Shown here one piece after another: positions 11,634 to 20,425 of a stretch of 64,000 nucleotides of DNA. This DNA comes from Luteimonas sp. FCS-9 (GTDB taxonomy: Bacteria > Pseudomonadota > Gammaproteobacteria > Xanthomonadales > Xanthomonadaceae), in NCBI RefSeq assembly GCF_001014645.1, contig NZ_LASZ01000023.1, positions 1-64,000 on the forward strand. The letters run 5' to 3'. A program made the translations under genes and the position numbers. The stretch's first letter is position 1; each line of letters opens with the position of its first letter. A model generated the notes under the pieces. It had not been told where the DNA came from. It was given only the letters and a program-made list of their open reading frames with translations, and ran no database searches.

Positions 11634-11650
11634 TGCACCATTTCCGTGCG
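11634..11650. promoter_or_regulatory. NtrC-like enhancer site, distal
   Basis: TGCACCATTTCCGTGCG has a perfect left half-site and 11 of 14 defined NtrC consensus positions. It is centred about 128 bases upstream of the predicted glnA start. A pair of sites at this distance resembles the layout of the E. coli glnA enhancer. Confidence 0.65.
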
Positions 11651-11664
11651 CCGAATCCGCCGTT

Positions 11665-11732
11665 GTAGGAGCGCGCTTGCGCACGATGAAGCGTTCCCGG
11701 TAAGGCGCCATCGCGCGCAAGCGCGCTCCTAC
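11665..11732. repeat. GTAG-type palindromic repeat
   Basis: GTAGGAGCGCGCTTGCGC at the left and GCGCAAGCGCGCTCCTAC at the right, with about 32 bases between. It lies between the glnA enhancer and the Lrp gene and may separate the two units. Confidence 0.8.
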
Positions 11733-11779
11733 GGAGGGAACGCCTGGACCAAACTGTGGATGCGTGGCGCCTGGCACCA

Positions 11780-12253
11780 TCAGCCAGGCAACGGCAGCCC
11801 GCGCCAGGCCTTGACCGTGCGCAGCACGAAGCTGGAATTGACGTCGTCGACCGCGGGCTGGTTGAGCAGCCGGTCGAGCAGGAAGTGCGAGAAATGCTCG
11901 AGGTCGCGCACCGCGACCTGCAGCAGGTAGTCCATGTCGCCGGTCAGCGCGTGGCAGGCGACGACCTCGTCCCAGTCGTCGACCAGCCGCGCGAAACCGG
12001 CGACCGCGGCGCTGTCGTGGTGCTTGAGCTGCACGCGCACGAACGCCTGCAGCCCCAGGCCCAGCCGCTCGGCGCTGACCTCGGCCCGGTAGCCGGCGAT
12101 GACGCCGTCGCGCTCGAGCCGCTGGACCCGGCGCAGGCACGCCGAGGCCGACAGGTGCACGCGCTCGGCGAGGTCGGCATTGCTCTGGCGGCCGTTGCGC
12201 TGCAACTCGGCGAGCAGCAGCAGATCGGTGCGGTCCAGCGTCTCGGCGCCCAT
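11780..12253 (-). CDS. Lrp/AsnC family transcriptional regulator
   Basis: A 157-residue regulator of normal Lrp length. The N-terminal winged helix-turn-helix (LDRTDLLLLAELQRNGRQSNADLAERVHLS, given here only in outline: residues about 6-60) is followed by the ligand-binding RAM/AsnC domain with VVACHALTGDMDYLLQV. The start at 12253 (MGAETLDRTD) is preferred over 12295, which adds 14 residues not typical of the family. It is divergent from phhA, so it probably responds to phenylalanine or a related amino acid and regulates phhA and itself. The 27-base palindrome at 12288-12314 in the shared intergenic region is the likely operator. Confidence 0.92.
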   Translation of the reverse strand: MGAETLDRTDLLLLAELQRNGRQSNADLAERVHLSASACLRRVQRLERDGVIAGYRAEVSAERLGLGLQAFVRVQLKHHDSAAVAGFARLVDDWDEVVACHALTGDMDYLLQVAVRDLEHFSHFLLDRLLNQPAVDDVNSSFVLRTVKAWRGLPLPG

Positions 12254-12287
12254 AGATTGCCCAGATTCGTATTCAGACGCATGGATA

Positions 12288-12314
12288 TTGCGCACAAACC
12301 AGGTTTACGCGCAA
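12288..12314. promoter_or_regulatory. Long palindrome between lrp and phhA (likely Lrp operator)
   Basis: Left half TTGCGCACAAACC and right half GGTTTACGCGCAA flank a single central A. Eleven of thirteen positions are symmetric. It lies 34 bases from the regulator start and 68 from the phhA start. Lrp-family proteins commonly bind such palindromes in divergent promoters; assigning it to this regulator is inference. Confidence 0.6.
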
Positions 12315-12382
12315 CGAACGCAAGCCCGTTGCGGAGCTCCGGCGGTATCGTCGAAGGCCGCTTGTCCTTCCAGGAGCGTCCG

Positions 12383-13285
12383 ATGTCCGCCCAGCCTTCC
12401 AGCGCCCCGCGCCGCGTCGAGAACCAGCAGACCGACAAGGGCAAGGTCCCGGTCTACGCAACCGGCATCGTCGAGCAGCCGTGGGATGGCTACAGCACCG
12501 ACGACCATGCGACCTGGGCCGCGCTGTACGCGCGCCAGCGCGCATTGCTGGTCGGGCGCGCCTGCGACGAGTTCCTCGCCGCGCAGGACGCGATGGGCAT
12601 GACGCCCGACGCGATCCCGAAGTTCTCCGAGCTCAACGCGGTACTCGAGGCCGCGACCGGCTGGACGCTGCTGGGCGTCGAGGGCCTGCTGCCGGAGCTC
12701 GATTTCTTCGATCATCTCGCCAACCGCCGCTTCCCGGTGACGTGGTGGATCCGGCGCCCCGACCAGATCGACTACATCGAGGAGCCGGACCTGTTCCACG
12801 ACCTGTTCGGTCACGTGCCGCTGCTGATGAACCCGGTGTTCGCCGACTACATGCAGGCCTACGGGCGCGGCGGGGTCAAGGCGCACGGCATCGGCCCCGA
12901 GGCGCTGCAGCACCTCACGCGGCTGTACTGGTACACGGTCGAGTTCGGGCTGATCCGCCAGGCCGACGGGCTGCGCATCTACGGCGCGGGCATCGTCTCG
13001 TCGAAGGGGGAATCGCTGTACGCGCTCGAGTCGGACGCGCCCAACCGCATCGGCTTCGACCTGGAACGGATCATGCGCACGCGCTACCGCATCGACACGT
13101 TCCAGAAGATCTACTTCGTCATCGACAGCTTCGAGCAGCTGATGGACGCCACGCGGCCGGACTTCGCGCCGATCTACGCGCGCCTGGCGACGCAGGATGC
13201 GATCGACGCCGGCACGGTGCGCAATGCGGACCGGGTGCACCATCGCGGCACCGGCGAGGGCTGGGCCGCGGGCGGGGACGTCTGA
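12383..13285 (+). CDS. phhA: Phenylalanine 4-monooxygenase
   Basis: A 300-residue bacterial phenylalanine hydroxylase. It converts phenylalanine to tyrosine with tetrahydrobiopterin and O2. The iron-binding triad is visible: His139 and His144 in LFHDLFGHVP and Glu187 in YTVEFGL. Length is typical of monomeric bacterial enzymes; there is no ACT regulatory domain. The ATG at 12383 follows an AGGAG site. An aminotransferase of the aromatic/aspartate family lies 6 kb away and could continue tyrosine catabolism. It is probably controlled by the divergent Lrp regulator. The pterin recycling gene phhB is not in the window. Confidence 0.96.
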   Translation: MSAQPSSAPRRVENQQTDKGKVPVYATGIVEQPWDGYSTDDHATWAALYARQRALLVGRACDEFLAAQDAMGMTPDAIPKFSELNAVLEAATGWTLLGVEGLLPELDFFDHLANRRFPVTWWIRRPDQIDYIEEPDLFHDLFGHVPLLMNPVFADYMQAYGRGGVKAHGIGPEALQHLTRLYWYTVEFGLIRQADGLRIYGAGIVSSKGESLYALESDAPNRIGFDLERIMRTRYRIDTFQKIYFVIDSFEQLMDATRPDFAPIYARLATQDAIDAGTVRNADRVHHRGTGEGWAAGGDV

Positions 13286-13315
13286 CGCCCAGGCTTCCCT
13301 GCCTGCGTCGACCGT

Positions 13316-15466
13316 TCACCGCTCCCAGGTCCACTGGGCGCCGAGCAGCACGCCGCGGCCGGGGCCGGGTTCGTAGAAGCGGCCGTTGCCTTCGTTGACG
13401 ATCACCGAGCCGATGTGGGCGTGGTCGAGCAGGTTGTCGATGCGCACGAACGTGCGCAGCTCGCCGGCATCGAAGCGCCAGCGCCGCGCGCCTTCGAGGT
13501 GCAGCAGCGCGTAGCCCGGCGCGCGCCCGGTCGCGAGGTCGTCGACGACCACGTCGCCCACGCCCACGCCCTCGATCGCCGCGCTCCATGGGCCCCCCGT
13601 CCAGTCCAGCCGGGCGAACAGCTGCCGCGCCGGCACGCCCGGGATGCGCGCGCCGGCCGCGACCGGCGTCGCCGGCACCGTGCAGCCCGCGCCGGTGCAG
13701 ACGCGATAGTCGTCGCGGAACGTCGCGTCGAGCCAGGTCGCCGCGACGTGCAGGTCGAACGCGTCGCCCAGCGGCTGGCGCAGCGACAGTTCCGCGCCCT
13801 GGCGCCGCGCCCGCCCGATGTTGCGGAAGCTGCTGCGGCCGCCGACGTTGCGCGCCACCGCGAGCTCGTCGTCGGTGTCGGCGCGGAACAGGGCCGCGTT
13901 CCACGTGGCGCCCGAGCGCGCGCGCCACTTGGCCCCCAGTTCGAGGTTGTCGCTGACCGCAGGCGCCAGATCGAACGCCAGTCCGGCGGCGCCGTCGGCG
14001 CGGTAGCCGAGCTCGTTGAACGTCGGCGTCTCGAAGCCGCGGCCGGCCGACAGATACGCACGCAGGTCGTCGCGGGGCGCGAACACCAGCCCGGCGACCG
14101 GCGAGGTCTGGCGGTAGGCGATGCGGCCGCTGTCGTCGGGGTTGGCCGCGGTGACGTAGGCGTCGCGCGAGACGAACTCGACCTCGCTGTGGCGCACGCC
14201 GGCCAGCAGCGACCAGCGCGGCGCGAAGGCCCAGTACGCCTGCGCGAACTGGTCGCGGTTCTCCACCGTGTTGCGCTCGTCGCGGCGCAGCGCGCCCCGC
14301 ACGCCGAGCGTGTCGCCGGCGAAGTTCTCGAAGCCCTGGCGGTGCTGGCGCTGGCGGTCGGCGTTCGCGCCGACGGTCAGCTCCAGCGGCCGTCCGGCGA
14401 GCCGGCCCTCCCAGCTCCAGCGCAGGTCGAGCCCGCCGTAGGCGTTGTCGAGGTCGATCACGCCGCCCGCGCTCAGCGGATTGGCCTGCGCGCCCGGCGG
14501 AATCGGCAGGAACTGCACGACCGCGCGCTCGCCGCCGTAGGCCATCGCGCGCAGCGTGTGCGCATCGCCCACGCCGTGCTCGTAGACCGCGCCGGCCTGG
14601 TGCTGGCGCACCGTCTTGCGGGTGTCGAACTGCAGCGCGACCGGCGCGACCTGGCGCGGATTCGCGCGGACCTGGTCGGCGGTCAGGCCCAGCGGGTCCT
14701 GGGCGTCGATGTCGACCCAGTTCGCGACCAGGTCCAGGCGCCGCCGGTCGCCCAGATCGACGCGCAGCTTCGCGTTCGCCGAGTCGCGACGCGCGGCGCT
14801 GTGGTCGCGCCAGCCGTCGGTGTCGAAGCGCGACAGCGCGAGGTTGTAGCCGAGCGCGTCGGTGCCGCCGCGCAGCTGCGCGGCCAGGCTCGTCGTGTCG
14901 TCCCGGCCGTGGCTGGCCTTGAACCGCCAGTCGTCGCCGGGCATGCCGTCGGCGCTCCACAGCTGGACCACGCCGCCCGAGGAATTGCCGTACAGCGACG
15001 AGAACGGCCCGCGCATGATCTCGATGCGGTCGCCGCCCACGAGGCTGAAATGCGACAGCTGGCCCTGCCCGTCGGGCATCGAGGCCGGGATGCCGTCGGC
15101 GTAGAGCCGCACGCCGCGCACGCCGAAGGTCGAGCGCGCGCCGAAGCCCCGGATCGACAGCTGGGTGTCCTGCGCGTGGTTCTGGCGGTCGCGCGCGAGC
15201 AGGCCGGGCACGCCGGCCAGCGGTTCGGAGGCGACGGTACCGGCGCGGTTGCTGTCGGCATCGTCGAGCCGCAGCGCATCGACCGACGCCGGCGTGTCGA
15301 AGTCCGACACGCCGCGCAGCCGGGTGGCGTCGACGCGCACCCGTTCGAGCGTGCGCGGCGCGTCGGCCGCGATCGCCGGCGACGCGACGACGCAGCAGAC
15401 GGCGATCGCCAGCGGCAGCGAGGCGAGGAACGGGACGGCGCGGGGGGCAACGGAACGCAGGGACAT
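13316..15466 (-). CDS. TonB-dependent outer-membrane receptor
   Basis: A 716-residue TonB-dependent receptor. Signal peptide about 1-34 (ending SPAIAAD), then an N-terminal plug (about 50-170, with LSIRGFGARSTFGVRGVRLY and IEIMRGPFSSLYGNSSGGVV) and a 22-strand-type barrel ending in aromatic residues (GAQWTWER). The start at 15466 is the only one giving a signal peptide. Substrate is unknown; the family includes siderophore, vitamin and metal receptors. I see no Fur-box-like site upstream. Energy would come from the TonB/ExbBD set at 28-30 kb. It converges on phhA. Confidence 0.93.
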   Translation of the reverse strand: MSLRSVAPRAVPFLASLPLAIAVCCVVASPAIAADAPRTLERVRVDATRLRGVSDFDTPASVDALRLDDADSNRAGTVASEPLAGVPGLLARDRQNHAQDTQLSIRGFGARSTFGVRGVRLYADGIPASMPDGQGQLSHFSLVGGDRIEIMRGPFSSLYGNSSGGVVQLWSADGMPGDDWRFKASHGRDDTTSLAAQLRGGTDALGYNLALSRFDTDGWRDHSAARRDSANAKLRVDLGDRRRLDLVANWVDIDAQDPLGLTADQVRANPRQVAPVALQFDTRKTVRQHQAGAVYEHGVGDAHTLRAMAYGGERAVVQFLPIPPGAQANPLSAGGVIDLDNAYGGLDLRWSWEGRLAGRPLELTVGANADRQRQHRQGFENFAGDTLGVRGALRRDERNTVENRDQFAQAYWAFAPRWSLLAGVRHSEVEFVSRDAYVTAANPDDSGRIAYRQTSPVAGLVFAPRDDLRAYLSAGRGFETPTFNELGYRADGAAGLAFDLAPAVSDNLELGAKWRARSGATWNAALFRADTDDELAVARNVGGRSSFRNIGRARRQGAELSLRQPLGDAFDLHVAATWLDATFRDDYRVCTGAGCTVPATPVAAGARIPGVPARQLFARLDWTGGPWSAAIEGVGVGDVVVDDLATGRAPGYALLHLEGARRWRFDAGELRTFVRIDNLLDHAHIGSVIVNEGNGRFYEPGPGRGVLLGAQWTWER

Positions 15467-15561
15467 CGGCAGGCGGCAATGACGACGGGCGTGCACGGTA
15501 GCAGACGCCCGGCGACGCGCCCGTGCCGCCGACCCGGACGGGGCCGGCGGCGGGCGGCGGA

Positions 15562-16590
15562 TCAGGCCGCGAAATCGAGCACGACGCGGCCCTCGATCTT
15601 GCCGGCGTGCATGCGCGAGAACACGTCGTTGATGTTCTCCAGCCGGTCGGTCGAGACCGTCGCGGCCACCTTGCCCTGCGCGGCGAAGTCCAGCGACTCC
15701 TGCAGGTCGAGGCGGGTGCCGACGATCGAGCCGCGCACGGTCACGCCGTTGAGCACCATGCCGAAGATGTCGAGCGGGAACTCGCCCGGCGGCAGGCCGT
15801 TGAGCGAGACTGTGCCGCCGCGGCGGACCATGCCAATCGCCTGCTCGAAGGCCTTGGGCGAGACCGCGGTCACCAGCGCGCCGTGCGCGCCGCCGATCTC
15901 CTGCTTCAGGTACGCGACCGGATCGGTGGTCTTCGCATTGACCGTGACCGTCGCCCCCAGCCGCGTGGCCAGGTCGAGCTTGGCGTCGTCGACATCGACC
16001 GCGGCCACGTTCAGGCCCATCGCGCGGGCGTACTGCACCGCCATGTGGCCCAGGCCGCCGATGCCCGAGATCACGACCCAGTCGCCGGGTTTGGTGTCGG
16101 TGACCTTCAGGCCCTTGTAGACGGTGACGCCGGCGCACAGCACCGGGGCGATCTCGACGAAGCCGACGTTCTTCGGCAGGTGGCCGACGTAGCCGGCATT
16201 GGCCAGCGCGTACTCGGCGAAGCCGCCGTTGACCGAGTAGCCGCTGTTCTGCTGCGCCTCGCACAGCGTCTCCCAGCCCCCCAGGCAGTGCTCGCAGTGG
16301 CCGCAGGCCGAGTACAGCCAGGGGATGCCGACGCGATCGCCTTCCTTGATATGGGTCACGCCCTGGCCGACCGCGACGACGTGGCCGACGCCCTCGTGGC
16401 CGGGGATGAACGGCGGATTGGGCTTGACCGGCCAGTCGCCGTCGACCGCGTGCAGGTCGGTGTGGCAGACGCCGCAGGCTTCGATCTTGACGAGGATGTC
16501 GCCGGCCGCCGGACGCGGCACCTCGACCTCCTCGATGACCAGCGGCTTGCCGAATTCGCGGACCACCGCCGCCTTCATCGTCTTGTCCAT
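15562..16590 (-). CDS. adhP: Zinc-dependent alcohol dehydrogenase
   Basis: A 342-residue medium-chain alcohol dehydrogenase close to AdhP. It interconverts primary alcohols and aldehydes with NAD. Catalytic zinc ligands are in ACGVCHTD and PGHEGVGHV. The structural zinc site is [15 protein letters not shown]. The NAD-binding Rossmann motif is [13 protein letters not shown]. Length is full. It stands between a TonB receptor and a two-component system on the same strand, with gaps of about 95 bases on both sides, so it is probably its own unit. Confidence 0.94.
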   Translation of the reverse strand: MDKTMKAAVVREFGKPLVIEEVEVPRPAAGDILVKIEACGVCHTDLHAVDGDWPVKPNPPFIPGHEGVGHVVAVGQGVTHIKEGDRVGIPWLYSACGHCEHCLGGWETLCEAQQNSGYSVNGGFAEYALANAGYVGHLPKNVGFVEIAPVLCAGVTVYKGLKVTDTKPGDWVVISGIGGLGHMAVQYARAMGLNVAAVDVDDAKLDLATRLGATVTVNAKTTDPVAYLKQEIGGAHGALVTAVSPKAFEQAIGMVRRGGTVSLNGLPPGEFPLDIFGMVLNGVTVRGSIVGTRLDLQESLDFAAQGKVAATVSTDRLENINDVFSRMHAGKIEGRVVLDFAA

Positions 16591-16682
16591 CGTCCAGGCT
16601 CCAGCACAGTCAGGGGACCTCAGGCTAGCGCGATGCCGCAGGCACGGCGTTGATCCGCATCAAACCCGGGCGTGCGGGCGCC

Positions 16683-17321
16683 TCAGATCACCCGCAGCGT
16701 GATCGCCTTGAGCACCGCGCGGGTGCGGTCGCGGGTGCCGAGCTTGTCGAGGATCGCCGAGACGTAGTTCTTCACCGTGCCTTCGGCGAGGAACAGGCTG
16801 CGCGCGATTTCCTTGTTGGAGTAGCCACCGGCGAGCAGGCGCAGGATCGCGACCTCGCGGTCGCTGAAGGTCTCGCGCGGCGCGCGGTCGTCGTGGAAGC
16901 GATAGCGCGCGCGCACCGGGTCGGTGCTGACCGGCTGCAGCAGGGTCTCGCCGGCCGCCACGCGCATGATCGCCTCGCGCAGGTCCTCGGGCGCGGCGTC
17001 CTTGAGCAGGAAGCCCTGCGCACCGGCGTCGGTCGCGCGCAGCAGCAGGTCGCTGTCGTCGAAAGTCGTCAGCAGCAGCACCGGCGTCGCATCGCCGCGC
17101 GCACGCAGCGCGGCCAAGGCGTCGATGCCGTCCAGGCCCGGCATGCGGATGTCGCTGAGCACCACGTCGACCGGCGTCGTGGCGATCCGCTCGAGCAGCG
17201 CCGCGCCCGAATCGGCCTCGAACGCGACGTCGACGCCCTGGCCCTGCAGCAGCGCGCGCAGCCCGGCCCGGACCAGGGCCTGGTCGTCGGCCAGCGCAAC
17301 GCGGATCGGGGCTGCGGTCAT
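16683..17321 (-). CDS. NarL/LuxR-family response regulator
   Basis: A 212-residue two-component regulator. The receiver domain (about 1-120) has phosphoacceptor Asp57 in VVLSDIRMPGLDG. The C-terminal LuxR-type helix-turn-helix (about 145-210) contains LLAGGYSNKEIARSLFLAEG. Its ATG overlaps the kinase stop by four bases, so the pair is translationally coupled. Targets cannot be read from the sequence. The family also includes DesR and LiaR, which sense membrane state. Confidence 0.94.
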   Translation of the reverse strand: MTAAPIRVALADDQALVRAGLRALLQGQGVDVAFEADSGAALLERIATTPVDVVLSDIRMPGLDGIDALAALRARGDATPVLLLTTFDDSDLLLRATDAGAQGFLLKDAAPEDLREAIMRVAAGETLLQPVSTDPVRARYRFHDDRAPRETFSDREVAILRLLAGGYSNKEIARSLFLAEGTVKNYVSAILDKLGTRDRTRAVLKAITLRVI

Positions 17322-18424
17322 GCCGGCAGCTCGGCGTCGAGGCGCATCGCCCCGCGCGGGCTGCGCTGCAGCCGCAACGCACCGTGCAGCGCGTCCAGGC
17401 GCTCGCGCATGCCGGCGATGCCGTTGCCTTCGCGCCAGGGTGCGCGCAGCCGGCCGTCGTCCTCGATCGCGATGCGCAGCCGCGCGCCCTCGCGCCACAG
17501 CCGCACGTCGAGCAGGTCGGCGTCGGCGTGCCGGGCCGCGTTGGTCAGCGCCTCCTGCACCAGCCGCAGCAGCGCCTCGGCGATCGCCGGGTCGGTCACG
17601 CGCACCGTCTCGTCGATCTCCAGCCGCAGCCGCGGGCGCGGCATCGGCGCGGCCAGCGCATGCAGCGCGGTCGCCAAGTCCAGTCCCTCGCCGTCGCGCA
17701 GGGCCTGCACTACGTTGCGGATGTCGCCCAGCAGCTCGCCCGACAGCTGCTCGGCGATGCGCACCTGGGGATGGCCTGCGAACGCGGGATCCTCGCCGAG
17801 CGCGCGCAGGTTCAGGCGCAACGCCGTGAGCTTGTGCCCGGCCACGTCGTGCAGCTCGCGCGCCACGCGCAGGCGCTCGGCATCGCGCGCGCTGTCGGCC
17901 AGCAGCGCGCGCGTGGCCAGCAGGTCGGCGTTGACGCGCGAGAGCGCATCGCGCGTGCGTTCGGCGCTGCGCGCGTAGTGCATGCACAGTGCGGCGAAGG
18001 CCTGGAAGCCGGCGAAGATCAGCACCGACATCAGCGGCGCGCCGAAGCCCGCGACGTGCTTGAGGATCAGGTAGTAGACGGTGTCGACCAGGATCAACGC
18101 CATCGTCGCCACGCGCGGCGACCAGTCCGAGAACGCCACCGCGATCCAGATCACCAGCAGCACCGGCGCGGTGCCGGGCTTGGGGTCGAGCGCGATCAGC
18201 GCCAGCGCCATCGCCGGCAGGATCGCGATCACCGCGTGCTCGACGCGCCGCATCCGCGGCGGCCACAGCGACAGCGAGAGGAACCCGACGGAGAACAGGC
18301 CGAGCAGGACCCAGGCCGCCGCCTGGCGCGCGGGGTCGTAGTAGCGCATCGAGAACGCGACCGCGCCGAGCGTCAACAGGCCGGCGAGGTTGAGCGGTTC
18401 GAACGGGCGGCGGGGCTTGACCAT
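17318..18424 (-). CDS. DesK-type sensor histidine kinase
   Basis: A 368-residue kinase of the HisKA_3 class. About five hydrophobic segments occupy residues 10-150, so sensing is probably within the membrane. The phosphoacceptor is His192 in RVARELHDVAGHK. A HATPase domain follows, with EALTNAARHADAD (N box) and NGIAGMRERL. The start at 18424 (MVKPRRPFEP) is chosen because upstream residues do not fit. It is partner of the NarL-type regulator that overlaps its 3' end. Confidence 0.93.
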   Translation of the reverse strand: MVKPRRPFEPLNLAGLLTLGAVAFSMRYYDPARQAAAWVLLGLFSVGFLSLSLWPPRMRRVEHAVIAILPAMALALIALDPKPGTAPVLLVIWIAVAFSDWSPRVATMALILVDTVYYLILKHVAGFGAPLMSVLIFAGFQAFAALCMHYARSAERTRDALSRVNADLLATRALLADSARDAERLRVARELHDVAGHKLTALRLNLRALGEDPAFAGHPQVRIAEQLSGELLGDIRNVVQALRDGEGLDLATALHALAAPMPRPRLRLEIDETVRVTDPAIAEALLRLVQEALTNAARHADADLLDVRLWREGARLRIAIEDDGRLRAPWREGNGIAGMRERLDALHGALRLQRSPRGAMRLDAELPA

Positions 18425-18569
18425 GGCGCCATGCTGCAAGCCGTCGCCGGGCGCGGCAATGGGCGCGGCGCGGAAGGTGACTTCCGGCACTGCGGATCGA
18501 TGACCACTGGCAGCAGGTATCGGGGTACGGCACGCGGAGACTGTGGCCACACCCGATCAGGACATCGTC

Positions 18570-18719
18570 ATGACCCGCACCCCCGCCGCCATCGCCGCCC
18601 CCTTCGCTGTGCTGGCCGTCGCCACCGCACTCGCCGCCCCGGTGCAGGCGGCCGATCTCGACGTGCGCATTCGTGATGCCCGCAGCCAGAGCGGGCATTG
18701 CGCGCAGGCGGCGGCGTGA
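18570..18719 (+). pseudogene. Truncated DUF2141-type secreted protein remnant
   Basis: A 49-codon frame with a clean signal peptide (MTRTPAAIAAPFAVLAVATA..., ending VQAA) and a mature start ADLDVRIRDARSQSGH. That looks like the first strand of DUF2141-family secreted proteins, which normally continue for about 100 more residues (typically G-x-V-x-V-A-L-F/Y). Here it turns into CAQAAA and stops. I read it as the 5' remnant of a gene lost by deletion, divergent from the kinase. It could instead be a very short secreted peptide. Confidence 0.5.
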
Positions 18720-18733
18720 CGCCGCCCCGTCCA

Positions 18734-18964
18734 ATGCTCCGGTGGCGCATCGTCGCGCTGGTCGCGGCGCTGGTGCTCTGCCTATGGCTCGGCTGGCGTG
18801 ACTTCGATCCCGACATCGCGCGGGACGAAGTCCGTGAGGCGATCCGCCTCGCAGTACGACGCAGCGTGCAGATTGCGGTGCAGTTCATCGCACCCGGCGT
18901 ACTGCTCACGCTGCTGACACGGGAGCTGGGCGGGCGGTGGCGCGCCAGAAAGCGCGGTCCCTGA
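18734..18964 (+). CDS. Small membrane protein, hypothetical
   Basis: A 76-residue protein from ATG 18734 with an N-terminal membrane helix (IVALVAALVLCLWLG) and a second hydrophobic stretch near residues 45-62 (IAVQFIAPGVLLTLL), ending in a basic tail (RWRARKRGP). I do not recognise the family. It starts 14 bases after the truncated DUF2141 remnant, so it could have been downstream in the same former transcript. Confidence 0.5.
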   Translation: MLRWRIVALVAALVLCLWLGWRDFDPDIARDEVREAIRLAVRRSVQIAVQFIAPGVLLTLLTRELGGRWRARKRGP

Positions 18965-19060
18965 CGCATTGCGAGGACGCGCGTGCAGGCATCCCACTCG
19001 CGGTATCGTTCCTGCGAAGCACTTGCAGCCTCCCCGCACGCGGGGAGGCTGCAACCGCGA

Positions 19061-20266
19061 TCAGCTGCGGCTGACCGTGGCAACCGCCTGCGCCACGTAG
19101 TCGAGGTTCTTCGTGCTCAGCGCGGCGACGCAGATGCGCCCGGTGCCGACGGCGTAGATGCCGAACTCCTCGCGCAGGCGGTCGACCTGCGCCCGGCTCA
19201 GGCCCGAGTACGAGAACATGCCGGCCTGGTCCTGGATGAACGCGAACTGCGGCGCGCCGTGCGCGGCGAGCTTCTCGACCAGGCCGGCGCGCAGCGCGTG
19301 GATGCGCTCGCGCATCTGGCCGAGCTCGGCCTCCCAGCGCGCGCGCAGCTCGTCGCTGCCGAGCACGCCGGCGACCAGCGCCGCACCGTGGGTCGACGGG
19401 CTCGAGTAGTTCGCGCGCACGATGCGCTTGATCTGCGACTGCACCGCGCGGCTCTGTTCGGCATTGGCCGAGACCACGGTCAGCGCGCCGACGCGCTCGC
19501 CGTAGAGCGAGAACGACTTGGAGTACGAGCTGGCGACGACGAACTCGGCGATGCCCGACGCGGCGAGCAGGCGCACGGCCGCCGCGTCCTGCGCGATGCC
19601 CTGGTCGAAGCCCTGGTAGGCCATGTCGACGAACGGGAACAGCCCACGCTCGCCCAGCACCTCGATGACCTGGCGCCACTGGTCGGCGGTGAGGTCGGCG
19701 CCGGTCGGGTTGTGGCAGCAGGCGTGCAGCAGCACGACGGTGCCGGCCTCGAGCTTGCGCAGGTCGGCGAGCATGCCGTCGAAGTCGATGCCGTGGCGGG
19801 CGGCGTCGAAGTAGGTGTAGTCGACGACCTCGAAGCCGACCGCGCCGAACACCGCGCGGTGGTTTTCCCAGCTCGGGTTGCTGATCGCGATCGTCGCGTG
19901 CGGCAGCAGCTTCTTGAGCAGGTCGGCGCCGGTGCGCAGCGCGCCGCTGCCACCGATCGTCTGGGTGGTCGCGACGCGGCCATCGGCCAGCAGCGGCGAA
20001 TCGCCGCCGAACAGCAGCTCGCGGGTCGCGCGGGTGTAGTCGGGCATGCCATCGATCGGCAGGTAGCCGCGTGGCTTGGCCTCGGCGGCCAGCCGCTGCT
20101 CGACCTCGCGCACCGCGTCCAGCACCGGGATGCGCCCGGCCTCGTCGTAGTAGATGCCCACGCCGAGATTGACCTTGGTGGCGCGCGGATCGGCGTTGTA
20201 GGCCTCGGTCAGACCGAGGATGGGATCACCGGGAACGAGTTCGACGTCTGCGAAGAAGGAGGACAC
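19061..20266 (-). CDS. Aromatic/aspartate aminotransferase (class I)
   Basis: A 401-residue fold-type-I PLP aminotransferase of the AspC/TyrB group. It exchanges amino groups between aspartate or aromatic amino acids and 2-oxoglutarate. The PLP lysine is Lys250 in [26 protein letters not shown] and the C-terminal arginine region (GRICVAAL) are also present. The start is GTG at 20266, giving [19 protein letters not shown], the normal family N-terminus; no in-frame ATG is available. The ribosome-binding site is weak. It is divergent from fbp. Confidence 0.94.
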   Translation of the reverse strand: MSSFFADVELVPGDPILGLTEAYNADPRATKVNLGVGIYYDEAGRIPVLDAVREVEQRLAAEAKPRGYLPIDGMPDYTRATRELLFGGDSPLLADGRVATTQTIGGSGALRTGADLLKKLLPHATIAISNPSWENHRAVFGAVGFEVVDYTYFDAARHGIDFDGMLADLRKLEAGTVVLLHACCHNPTGADLTADQWRQVIEVLGERGLFPFVDMAYQGFDQGIAQDAAAVRLLAASGIAEFVVASSYSKSFSLYGERVGALTVVSANAEQSRAVQSQIKRIVRANYSSPSTHGAALVAGVLGSDELRARWEAELGQMRERIHALRAGLVEKLAAHGAPQFAFIQDQAGMFSYSGLSRAQVDRLREEFGIYAVGTGRICVAALSTKNLDYVAQAVATVSRS

Positions 20267-20425
20267 GGCACGGCCTGCGCGGAAGGAGGAGGGGGTGCGG
20301 CGCGCCGGGCGCGCGGCAAACCCATGCAGGATAGCGGGCCGGCGCCGCGCGCGCGACGGCGCCGGGACAGCGCGGCGCTTCCGGGCGACAATGCCGGCGT
20401 CCTCGCTCCCACGGAAAAAGTCGCC

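Noticed and set aside
13898..13911. A parS-like GTTCCACGTGGCGC inside the first TonB receptor gene
   Set aside because: The right arm does not match (GGCGC instead of GGAAC), and it is 22 kb from the main cluster, so it is probably chance.
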